NCBI GenBank assembly: GCA_018873245.2
Contig: JAEMBT020000009.1
Location: forward strand, 14,089,112-14,153,111
Length of the DNA: 64,000 bases
Origin: Archegozetes longisetosus
Taxonomy: Eukaryota; Arthropoda; Arachnida; Sarcoptiformes; Trhypochthoniidae
Direction of reading: 5' to 3'
Shown: positions 1 to 10,290 of the stretch, in pieces
Position numbering within the stretch: position 1 is the stretch's first letter
Layout: every line of letters starts with the position of its first letter
Made by a program: the position numbers and the translations under genes
The notes under the pieces: model-generated
Databases searched by the model: none
The model's input: only the letters and a program-made list of their open reading frames with translations
What the model was told of the DNA's origin: nothing

Positions 1-396
1 CTGTCTAATTCTTATATTCACTTATGTATAACTTCTTTAAAGTAATATAAGATTTATATATTTAACACACCTTAATTATTGTTGATATTTTGAGAAATTA
101 ATTTGATATATGTTCTTCTTAGATTCACTGTGTTTACATTTTATAGTTTTAATAGTCTTTTTATTGTATTTGATTTCTTTCATAAATTATAGTAACACTT
201 AATTTGATTCTTACTTTTATCTTTATCATTACTTCTTTTGAGATTAGCTTTCAAGAATATAGCTTTATATTATAGTACCTTATCAAGTCTATGGTTAGAT
301 TACATTCGTGTTCTGATTCTTAAATATAACTTATATGATTAATACTTCTAATTGTGATTTTATTTTATCTTTTTATCATTTATTTTTCTTTTTGGT

Positions 397-400
<4 letters not shown>

Positions 401-475
<75 letters not shown>
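401..475. repeat. (CT)n microsatellite
   Basis: An uninterrupted CT dinucleotide run of about 75 bases in AT-rich intergenic DNA. It reads as Ser-Leu or as Arg-Glu on the other strand, so apparent open frames across it are not evidence of a gene. Confidence 0.97.
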
Positions 476-476
<1 letters not shown>

Positions 477-1887
477 AGTTTTCGTCTATTATATGTACTA
501 TTATAGTGTGTCCTATTAATTCTGTTTGTTATGTCTTCATTTTCAATAGTTCTTATGTTTTCATGTTGGTTGAAGAAATATATTGTATAGATATCAGTTC
601 AATAATTATTTATAAATGCTTAGAAATGTATTTCATAATAGGTTTGTTGAATAAATTTGAAATTCATTTAAAATGTTTCAACTATTAAACAGTAATCATG
701 TTCAATGATTATAATAAACTTCTCATTACTTGTACTTAACTTTTATTATAAAGTTATACACTAATTATTATTCAATTAGAGTCAATTAAACCTTACAACG
801 CTAGAACTTTCGTTGAGTTTTAGGCACGTATATTTTAAAAGTAACTCAATTATGATAAATGGTGATTGCTCTATTTCTATCACTTAACCTTACTTAAGTC
901 GTATTTATCACACTAATAACTCATCTATTCTATGCATACTTCAAATATATGAAAATTATTAATTATTATAAGAAGACTATTTGAATGTTGTTGTCAACCA
1001 CTATAGATGGTCAGTTCTAATCTGTCATTCTACTTCAAAGAGTCCATCCACCACATATGTATTATATTGAATTTAATTAGTGATCATATTTTCCCCTATA
1101 CTATATGGATTTCGGCAATTGTTGAGTCTCAGCACCAACATTTATTAAACTCTTTTTATTAACTGAAACTTTCATTTATTTAACTTAATTATTCATTTCT
1201 TCATATCATTTTAATAATTATTCAATCGAATATTTTATTGTAATCAATTTTTTATTCAAACCATAAGTATTTAATATTAATTATTGTGTTGGCTTCTTAA
1301 TAATTTTCTAATGCATAAAAAGATACTTTGTCATCAAACTTTCACCAAGCTTAGCTGAAATTTTCGGGAAAATTTCGTGATATTATCACTAAATTATCAA
1401 AAAATTGTCACGAATTTTCATAAAGTTTTCACCACACCAAACTATATATTGACCTACTAAAAGTTACTTAATCATAACAAAATAATCATACTGCTTTTTT
1501 CTACCTGTTTGCTACAAATTGCTTTTGGCAATTTAATTAAACAATTCATCAAAAAGTCAGTTCAACCGAATAGCTTACAACATGTTAAACTCTAAGTTTT
1601 GACTACTACTCTCAGTTGTGATTGATTTAGCTAGTTTGTTAACTTAGATGATAATAATTGAACTGGTATGCTTTAATTACAATATAACTGATTGACTTAG
1701 ATGGAATTTAACTTCCGTAAAGCAGCACACAAAACCTATATTAGAATCAAGAAATTTATATTAAGAATGGTTATGAACTATTAAAAATCATTCTTATGCT
1801 ATAAATATTTTGAAATCAAAATAGTTTCTATTAATGGATAAGATCCGCAGTTCGTAATTAGAAAACCTAATTTTGTCATGCTGCGGT

Positions 1888-2059
1888 TGCCTATCGTTAT
1901 AATAAACAGCCTAATGCGCTAGAAATCCGTTGTTTGCAACAGGAGTTCATTATATGAGATATAATGTGCATAATCTCATGAAACTAAATAAATGTTTTCA
2001 AAATGAAACATTACAGCTCAATATTTACAATACCTACTCTACTATAGAGAATCGACTGT
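1888..2059. mobile_element. Short pogo-like non-autonomous element (family B), decayed
   Basis: It contains a CGTTATAATAAAC-like left end, the family core (CTAATGCGCTAGAAATCCG, then AACAGGAGTTCATTATAT) and a right end close to GAATCGACTGTA. The same core recurs at 38121-38290, 40313-40519 and 53913-54005. There is no coding capacity. The end sequence resembles pogo/Tigger-type ends, and a TA target duplication is likely, but the ends are eroded here. Confidence 0.5.
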
Positions 2060-2263
2060 AGTATGTAGAATGAGTTAAAATCAAATTATAATTAAGGTAT
2101 TGCTTGAGGCCGTATGTGATCTACATGCAGTTAGTTATGTGATTGCAATTTTGATGCTTCAATTGATTTTTCCTTCTCAAGTTAATCATTTCACTATTAT
2201 ATATGTCTACAATCACATCACTTATGTTGTTATTATTAAAATTTTTAGTTTGATCTTACTTGA

Positions 2264-2313
2264 GCTAACCTAACCTAACTTGGGCTAACCTAACCTGAGC
2301 TAACCTAACCTAA
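2264..2313. repeat. Interstitial TTAGG-like (CCTAA) cluster
   Basis: A short cluster of GCTAACCTAACCTAA units, that is TTAGG read on the other strand, with interruptions. It is far too short and degenerate to be a telomere. Similar clusters occur at about 7886-7918, 33647-33700, 41586-41648, 50921-51012, 59683-59700 and 62742-62789. Confidence 0.7.
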
Positions 2314-2648
2314 TCTCGTACTAACCAACAGAAATCCTCGTAACTACAGTTCGAATCTATTTCTATATTAGGATAATCTCAATTCTAAGATAAATGGCTA
2401 ACATAGTAGACAGAAAAGATGTTGGAGGATGTTGAAGAGAAGATAAGAGAAATCTGGAATGAGCAGTGAGATGTAGAAGTTTCCAAAAAGAGAATTATTT
2501 ATATATATATAGACCTATTGACAGTTTGGACTCTAGTAAACATTTGTGACATATCTATGGAGTAAGGATCATCTCAGATGTGTGAAGTGGACTATAGAAG
2601 AGAGTTATCTTATTTTCTATTGGAATATAGTCTGGTCGAGATGAGTTT

Positions 2649-2649
<1 letters not shown>

Positions 2650-2701
<52 letters not shown>
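2650..2701. repeat. (GA)n microsatellite
   Basis: An uninterrupted GA dinucleotide run of about 52 bases in intergenic DNA. Confidence 0.97.
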
Positions 2702-2703
<2 letters not shown>

Positions 2704-3843
2704 AGAGTGAGACTATTATCAAACTACTTATAGCTTCACTTTATCAATCATTTAAGATTACTTATAATATACGATTATGATCAAATAAACAAATAGCTAA
2801 TATTGCTAGGTTAATTGCTATATATCTCCATTGCCATGCTCACCCGTAAAGTTGCATAAGAAGAAAACTAAAATTCTATTAATTCTATCGATTTCATCAA
2901 TTCTATCAATTCTGTAAAGACCTTGACATGTATTAGAATTGCTTCTGTCACTTCACTTCATTACAAATATATACTTGACAGATAAACATTCAGATTTATA
3001 TTTGATTGTAAATAACTAGATTTGATGATAAAAATCCAATGAATCCTGGTAATTTGATAATAAAACTCAAATGAATCCTGGTACTTTACTTAAGCTATCA
3101 GATAACTTTTAAAACAGCTTTTAGAATTCATTCATCTATTAATACTTTCTAAACTAGTCTGATTATTATCTAATTTAAACTAACCTAACTTTTAAAAGTC
3201 GATCTATCTCATCAATTGCTTGTTATGGCTCTGCTTACCCCTTAGGCTATTATACTTTCTTCTCATGTAATGCTTTTCAGTCTAACTTCAATCCAACTTG
3301 CAAATAGAAAATAAGATAAAATATATGATCGTATAACCTTTACATTTTTATAATTCAGATTCTGCTTGTCTTAAAGCGATTTTTAACAAAATGAGTTACG
3401 TTTCAATAAATATTTAAGTATTGTTTTCTTTTGATCAATTCTTGGAAGAATAATTGAGTTAAGAAATTTTGTTTTTTGTTATTTTTGGTAGAATATGCGG
3501 GCCGGAATTGATGAAATAAAGATATCTATTTGGACTTATGTTGACGTCCTGATCCACAATTCACTGATCTTTTAGTTGAAATGTATTTGCTTAATATTTT
3601 TGTTGAGATATATATATATATATATCAATCGCTTTATAGTATCTATAACTTGATTTTCAACATCTTTGTTGTTATCATGTTTGAGCGAAGTTTCAAAACT
3701 CGATATTTTGAAAGTTAATCATTGATTATCAATACAATAATATTGTTCTGGGACACAGAGAGTTTTGAATAAATTTTATCTAAATATGATAGCACAATAG
3801 ATGTCTTATTTAAATTAGAGAATACTATTATGTGATTGATTTT

Positions 3844-3845
<2 letters not shown>

Positions 3846-3921
<76 letters not shown>
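3846..3921. repeat. (CT)n microsatellite
   Basis: An uninterrupted CT run of about 75 bases about 400 bases upstream of the KANSL3 start codon. It creates a spurious minus-strand Arg-Glu frame at 3715-3945. Confidence 0.97.
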
Positions 3922-3924
<3 letters not shown>

Positions 3925-4314
3925 GAATACTTTTAGCAAATTCATTGCAACTAAAAGTTCAATGAATTGTCGATCAAGGCATCAGCATAAGCCCAAATTA
4001 TTGGCTATATCATAGATTTTGAGTAGCATGTTTAGCGAAAAAGTACGCAAGCTTACAAATTGTCACAAGGATCAAGTAACTAATTAGTTAAAGTATCAAG
4101 TATTTAATTAAATAGTTTTAATTTAATCAAAGATTTACTAAGACTCATATAATCGTTATGTTGTATATGAATGCACCAATGCAATCGACATGTTATATAT
4201 GAACGTACCAAACAATCAACCATATTCGTTTAACAATTGGTGTCAGAAATCAAAAAGTGATAATAAATAAATTGAAAAAACCTTGAAGAAATAGAGAAAT
4301 AATTGTTGAGAAGA

Positions 4315-6558
4315 ATGAAGACAGAAATAGGAACAGAACTAACAGACAGTCAACAAACAAATAACTACATAAACAACCAAATAGTACAATCATATCTACA
4401 TGAAATATCAGGTCAACATAAATCGTTTAGTATTATTGATTGTGATCATAGTTATGCTAAACCTTGGAATCGACATCCTGATCCTCAAATTAAAGCTAGA
4501 CCTGCTAAGTTTCTTTTTATGAACTCTTTTCCTAAACATTTTCGAAGATTCTCTTCTGATTCTTCTTTTGTTGATGTTGATGCTTTGCCGTCTGTTTCAT
4601 GTCTCCCATTCTCCACTTCATCATCTTCATCATCTTCATCTGATCTAACCACTAATGAATTACCGACACCACCAAAAACTGGTTGGACAACACAAATGAA
4701 CAAACTATGGACTAAAGCAATGAAAATATTACATTCAGATAGATTAGCAAGACTATCATACGAAGCACTTATTAACGAAACAATACTTAAACGTAATCTT
4801 ATGGATAGAAGTGCTAATAAGTTTAGACATCTTTTTGCTTCTGCTGGTTGGGATTTGAATTTGCTTTCTTGGTTGCATTCTACTCTTATTGATTATGTTG
4901 GTCCTTTGTTTATTACTACTTATCATGACTCTATGTCCATTTTAAGGACTAAGGTATATCTATTCTCCTTCTCCTAACTCTCCTAACTCTCCTAACTCTC
5001 CTTCTCCTAACTCTCCTAACTCTCCTAACTCTCCTAACTCTCCTTCTCCTAACTCTCCTAACTCTCCTAACTCTCTTAACTCTCCTAACTCTTCTTATTT
5101 ATCTCATTTAGATCCCTACTTTGATTGATAAGTTCTATCTGCCTCCTAAATGTGAAACACCTCGTTTGAAACAACATGTCTTTGATCCTATTCAGACTAT
5201 GCTCAATAATTATAAACCGGTAATTCATTTGTTTTATCTCATTATTTCATTTATTATTCTAATTATTTCTCTTTAATTTATATTAGAAACGCATTAATGG
5301 TAGTCCTTTATTTCTGATCGTACCAAATGGTCCACAAGTTCCTCATCAGATGACATCTCAAAGAATGAAACACTGGCACAATCTTTTTGGCTCACTTGGA
5401 AAAGTGATCACTATTAGTGCCATTTCGAGACCATACGAGCCAATACTTGACTTCTTGAATGAAATACGCTTTTCAGTACGCGATAAAATCAAAGAATGCA
5501 AGTCAACGTTCAATGAGGGCCGACCACTAGTCCTCGTGGGTTTCGGCCATTCATCGCTAGTTGCAGCCCATTGTGCTCTCGACAACGCGCCTAATGTCAA
5601 CGCAACCATTTGTCTGGGATTTCCTCTCACAGCTATCAATGGCTTTAGAGGAGTAAGTCATCCACTTTTCAGTGTCTCTCAATTATCTTTTCTGATCTCT
5701 TAATAATTTTAGGATTTAGACGATCCCTTACTCGAAACTACTGTTGCCACTCTCTTCGTAATCGGACAGAACTCAACTATGGCCACACTCGACGATATGG
5801 AAGATTTTCGTGAAAGAATTACTAAAACAGAGACCGGTCTGGTAGTGGTTGGTGGCGCTAATGATCGACTCATTGTTTCCAGTAGTAAAAAGAAATTTGA
5901 TGGAATTACTCAAGCCATGGTCGATCGCTGTATTGCTGATGAAATATATGAATTTGTCAGTAGTGTTCTTAATCCCAATTCTTATGATCATTCTCTTAGT
6001 ATTAGTTCTCATTCGCCACCTAAATCAAATCATAATAAAACTACATTTGGAGTGATCGCTACGCCTAAACAGAGAAGACGACGAAATACTAAAGATAGAG
6101 AGCGAAGCAAAGGCAGACCAAGAAAGAAACCTAAAACAGAACTACCTGAAACTAAACCAACTGCTGAAGGTTCGAGCACTTCTACCGAAACAGCCACTGA
6201 GAGTTCATCAGTGACTACTCCAGAATCAGCTAATCTAAAATCAGCCATTATTCCACCAACTAAAGGGTCTGAAACAAATCAGACTCCACATGAAATTGCA
6301 AACACTCTCCCCAACGAGCCAACTCATTCAACTCCAGAAAGAATTTCTAAATCCAGAAGTGAAGAGTTGACTAATTCAGAAGCAAATACTCCGTCATTGG
6401 TTCCAACAGATGGATCAGGAATGACTGCAATTCATACACCTAAAACTGAACGTCATTACGGATTGAGTTATGGAATCTCTGAATTGCCTACTGTTATTAG
6501 TCAAAGTGCTACTAGAACTGGTCGTCAAATAAGAGCTCCTAAGTCTCTTGATGTTTAA
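4315..6558 (+). CDS. KANSL3: KAT8 regulatory NSL complex subunit 3 (NSL3/Rcd1 orthologue)
   Basis: Subunit of the nuclear NSL complex that works with the histone acetyltransferase MOF/KAT8 at promoters (family knowledge). Exons: 4315-4953, 5112-5219, 5287-5652, 5713-6558, all phase 0; 652 residues. The start is the first ATG; the frame is also open four codons upstream, to a TTG. The N terminus carries the family motif DHSYAKPW, then a Ser-rich stretch and DRLARL. An alpha/beta-hydrolase-like fold follows (about 213-430) with PLVLVGFGHSSLVAAH at the elbow, then DDPLLE, ATLFVIGQNS, MEDFRE, VVVGGANDR and MVDRCI, which match KANSL3 of animals. The elbow has Gly where an active hydrolase has its nucleophile, so it is probably not an enzyme. 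The C-terminal tail is Thr/Ser/Pro/Glu-rich and ends in GRQIRAPKSLDV. It is tail-to-tail with SDF2. Confidence 0.93.
4963..5093 (+). repeat. 9-base CTCCTAACT minisatellite filling KANSL3 intron 1
   Basis: Nearly the whole of intron 1 (4954-5111) is a tandem array of CTCCTAACT, with occasional CTCCTTCTC variants. The array is pyrimidine-rich, so it doubles as an extended polypyrimidine tract. CTAAC within each unit resembles the metazoan branch-point consensus. Confidence 0.9.
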
Positions 6559-6785
6559 ATTGATCTTAATTTCTATACCTTTTTTTCGTTTTCATATAAA
6601 TATAACTCTACATTTTGTTGTAATTAGTAATTTCTATTCAGTAATAAAGATCAGATTTCATTCAGTAATAAAATTCAGTTTCTATCGAATAATGAAAATC
6701 AATTTCTATCTCCAACTCAAACATATCATGAATTTATTAGAAATAATTAGAAATAATATGTATAAAAGAAATGAAACTATTATGA

Positions 6786-7785
6786 CTATAGTTCGTCATG
6801 TCCATTATTCTTAGTTTGTTTCTCATTTGGTTTGATATATACTCCTTCTTGAGCTTTCCAATAACTCGAACTGTCTGGATATGAAGCCCCTATTACTTCA
6901 AATTGGCCGTGAATTGGGCGACCGTATGTATGACCAGATATTGCTAACCACCTAAAGATTGAAGTTTATCAATTAACAGTTCAGTCAGTTAAATAATAAC
7001 ATTAATACATGATAGCAACCAGAAGTGATGCGTTTTGAAGCTATGTTTCCATAAGCCTATACCTTCAAAATATTCTAGACTTATAGAACTTATAGAATAT
7101 TCAAAATATTCTAGACTTATAGAACTTATAGAATATTCAAAATATTCTAGACTTATAGAACTTATAGAATATTCAAAATAGCAATCAAAGTAACTAACAA
7201 TAAAATTTGGGGATAAATTGATGGATATCTGAGAGAGATAGACATATAAACAGCATAATCAGATTGCTATCATGAATGACTAACTTGTCAAGCATACATT
7301 TCAGTATCAACATGTTTTAATCTGACATTCTGTCCTCTCTCCCAATAATCAGAAGTACAAACAACAGTCCAATTGTCACCAGTATCACCTTCACCATTAT
7401 CGCCAAAAGCGCTAACTTCTTGATTGCCAGAAAGAGGAGAAGAGAAGTGATGACTATGTAGATTTTTCTTAGTCTGGATATGTTGAATGCGAACAATAGA
7501 GCCACAATCGATAGGTTCACCTCTTTGGCATATTTGATCAGATTTGCCTTTAACAGCCCAATAGCTATTAACATCTTCTTGAGTCTCAGTTCCTGTAACT
7601 GATTGCTGACCACTTCCAGAGCCATATTTGACGTCGTGGGAATGTAATCTGACGTTGTAATTTGAGTTGAATAGTTTGATCACAGAACCACAGGTCACAT
7701 ATGGGTAGTGTTTTGCACTTAAACATATTAATATATTATTTATTGTCCATATTGATAGTAGTAGTAAATACTGTGGTATATTCAT
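6786..7785 (-). CDS. SDF2: Stromal cell-derived factor 2-like ER protein with MIR domains
   Basis: ER-lumen protein; in animals SDF2/SDF2L1 works with ERdj3 and BiP in protein folding and quality control (family knowledge). Exons on the minus strand: 7298-7785 and 6786-6951, joined GTATGC...TTTAG; 217 residues, close to the usual 211-221. Residues 1-24 form a signal peptide with a hydrophobic core and likely cleavage after CLSA. The rest is three MIR repeats, seen as YVTCGSVIKLFN, LHSHDVKYGSGSGQQSVTG, WAVKG and GSIVRIQHIQTKKNLHSHHF, and across the junction ISGHTYGRPIHGQFEV. It ends with HDEL, an ER-retrieval signal. The ATG at 7785 is chosen over an in-frame TTG two codons upstream. The 346-base intron contains a dispersed-repeat copy and a 36-base triplication. 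Confidence 0.95.
7013..7200. mobile_element. Family C dispersed element inside the SDF2 intron
   Basis: It begins with ATAGCAACCAGAAGTGATG and shares with copies at 45571-45758, 46715-46895, 52665-52830 and 55340-55576 the order GATAGCAACTAGAAGTGATG, CTTATAGAATATTC, then CAATCAAAG. No coding capacity. Copies occur in both orientations, and several end near a GTTGCTAT motif, which suggests terminal inverted repeats. Confidence 0.55.
7064..7178. repeat. 36-base tandem triplication
   Basis: Three nearly exact copies of a 36-base unit starting TTCAAAATATTCTAGACTTA, beginning at 7064, 7100 and 7136, plus a partial fourth. The array expands the internal part of the family C element. Confidence 0.95.
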
Positions 7786-10227
7786 TGCCAATTAGAGAAT
7801 ATCTGAAATTATAATTTCATTTTTAATATTTTTTTCATGTCTTTACTAGACTAGTATTGTTTAACAGTATTTGATAACTTAATCTGACCTGACCTGACCT
7901 GACCTGACATAACCTAATCTAACAGAACATAACATGTTTAATATAAATTTAGATTAGTTGAAAGTGTGGTATTTGAAAATGTTCTCATATTACTTTCCTC
8001 AAATGATTCCCACTCAAGCTTAAGTTGGGGTCGTGTATTATCATTATAAATTAGGTTTATATTATAATTATCTTTATCTTCAATTTAAACTTATTTACTT
8101 TGTTTGGACATCAATTAATCAGAATATATTTCTTTTTGGTTTAGTTAATCATGTAATGGTTATGAGATCATCTTTTTGACTGATACACATCGATAGACTT
8201 GTTTTCTTAACCCGGTTTTAATTGAGCTTGACAGTTCAACTTGATTATGCTTTTAATTGCTTTCTAATTATAGCTGTTAATTATTATAAGAGCAAGATCA
8301 TATAGTAATTTTGATAATATTTATTTGTTTGTTAGTCAACTTAGTTGTTCTTGATTTTATACTTTAGTCAACTTAGTTATTCTTGATTTTGAAGGTCTTA
8401 ATCTAAATAGGAACTATTAGAAATACTAGTTATTATATCTGTTAGTTATATATAGTACTTATTAATTGTTTGTTTTATTAGATTATTATAAGTGTTGTGT
8501 TTTTGTTTTTAATTGTTTAGCTAATTATCGTTATAGTTGTTTCGTTTTGTTAGTTAGTTAGTTTAATCGTTATATTTATTACTCATTTATGTTTTTTTAC
8601 ATCTATTTGTTTGTCATTTTTTATTTTTTATTTGTTATTTATACTCTTTTAGTTATATTTGTTCCAATTATTATCTTATTAAGATGTTTTCTGCTTACTT
8701 TTAAACTTCTACTTGATGTTTACATTAGAAGTTGTATTACTTACCGGTTTGTTAGTTGATTTGGTGATTAACTTTTGTTGATTAAGTGTTTTATATTTAG
8801 TTGTTGGTATCAATAACTTAATAAATTAATATATAGTAGATTTAATTTTAATTATATTGATTATATTGTTATTATTATTTTTATTATTCTTCTTATTATT
8901 ATTTATTTATTTTTAATCAAACTTTTCGTATAATTAACACGCGTTCTAAAACACCCATATAATAATTGAACACATTACTATTCTCTATAATTATCATCTA
9001 TTCTATTACTTTTACCCTTACTTTAAGTTGTCGTGTCCTAACACTATTGTCTTACATTCTACACCGTTTGATGTCACTATTAGTTGTTTGATTTTTATTA
9101 CTTTTTCTTACTTCTTTTATTCATTTATTACGTCTATTTTTTACTTTCATTTTTATACCTCTTTATTTTACTTATAGTTTCTTCTTATAACACATTAATT
9201 ACGTCTATTATATGTTTCTAAGCCGACAATTCTTGACTTCTAGCTTATCGTTAGCACAAACTAACACTAATTACGTGTACCACAAGCCCTAAAAGCAGAC
9301 AACTATAAAGCAGAGAAGCAAACAGAGAAAGAGTTAAATAAAACAAAAAACGTAATTAATGTATGATGAAATGAGTCAAATATGGCTTGATTGCGTGAGT
9401 CTTATAAGATTAGGTAAAGTGAAATATTTTTGAAGTGAGTGTTACTTGTAAATACACATAAAACAGTAGTATTAAAAGTATATTAAAAATTATATTGAAA
9501 ACTATATTGAAAATGATATTGAAAATTATCTAAAACTATCTTCAAAACTATCTTCAACATTTAATATTAACAAGCTTTAATCAAAATAATAATTACTATT
9601 ACTATTATCATCTTATATCTATTTATTTATATTTATTTATTAATAACTTAAGTGATCATTCATTGATAAATAATAACAACAATAACTAATAATAACTAAT
9701 AAAAAAAATAATAAAATAATAAATAATTAAAGCGACATAAACTGCAAGTATGTCAAATACTGATAAATAGTGGGCCGAAATCATATGAGAGCAAAATATA
9801 TTAAAAGCCATTCCTAGGGCGTAGGAGTCCTACTACCATATCCATCTCTACTTCATCTACATATTCAACATTTTCAACATATATTCTTCATATGATTATC
9901 TTATTTCTCTTTAAATGTTCACTCATTTGTCTGTTGGTAAATGTCATAAGTAAGAAGAGTCAGAAAAGTCTCATAAGTGAGTGAAGTCTAAAAAGTGTCA
10001 TAAGTAAGTGAAGCGTAAATGAGAGAAGAAATGATTGGTTGAAGAGTTTTATATTAAATGGTTTTTGGCCTTTTTTAGGCTATATTGTTTCATTAAATTC
10101 GTGTGATCACTATTGACAATGACTTACACTTTAGATAATATGAACTGTGATCAATATATCTATTGTTTGGAGTATTTGATTTGGTAGTCATTATTATTAT
10201 TATTGTTATTATTATTTGGATTCATAA
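7786..10227. other. Intergenic region between divergent SDF2 and Patronin
   Basis: No exon was recognised. A CTGACCTGACCTGACCTGAC/CCTAA cluster lies at 7880-7918. T-rich and A-rich low-complexity DNA fills most of the rest. A perfect inverted repeat GTAGGA-G-TCCTAC lies at 9821-9833, about 400 bases before the Patronin start codon. Promoters for both genes are expected here, but none can be pinned down. Confidence 0.5.
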
Positions 10228-10290
10228 ATGGATTTCGATCCTAATGATATTACTGAAGTCTCTTCTTATGAGGATTATGAGCATTTAAAG
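10228..10290 (+). CDS. Patronin: Patronin first coding exon, main candidate
   Basis: A 21-codon exon with a good start context (ATAAATGG) reading MDFDPNDITEVSSYEDYEHL plus Lys, then a phase-0 donor AAG|GTAATT. The acceptor of the next exon (17195) is also phase 0. A short acidic leader before AKQRAS resembles the leaders of known Patronin/CAMSAP proteins better than the long candidate at 12111 does. It is too short to be caught by simple ORF length filters. Confidence 0.65.

Larger units (their letters stand above)
1..4314. other. Intergenic region with no recognised gene
   Basis: No coding exon was recognised here on either strand. The long open frames at 335-688 and 3715-3945 exist only because dinucleotide CT/GA runs stay open in several frames. 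The stretch holds three large CT/GA microsatellites, a TTAGG-like cluster near 2264-2313, and a short pogo-like element at about 1888-2059. The promoter and 5' UTR of KANSL3 presumably lie at the right end, but no TATA box or initiator could be assigned. Confidence 0.6.

Noticed and set aside
335-688. 117-codon open frame rich in Ser-Leu
   Set aside because: It is open only because of the CT dinucleotide run; no family motif, splice signal or codon pattern supports a gene.
2340-2365. GTTCGAATCT, reminiscent of a tRNA T-arm
   Set aside because: No matching acceptor, D or anticodon arms could be folded around it. No tRNA gene was recognised in the window.
3715-3945. Minus-strand Arg-Glu-rich open frame
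   Set aside because: Same cause: a CT microsatellite read on the other strand.
9821-9833. Perfect inverted repeat GTAGGA-G-TCCTAC upstream of Patronin
   Set aside because: Could be a factor-binding site, but a single 13-base palindrome is expected by chance in a window this long.
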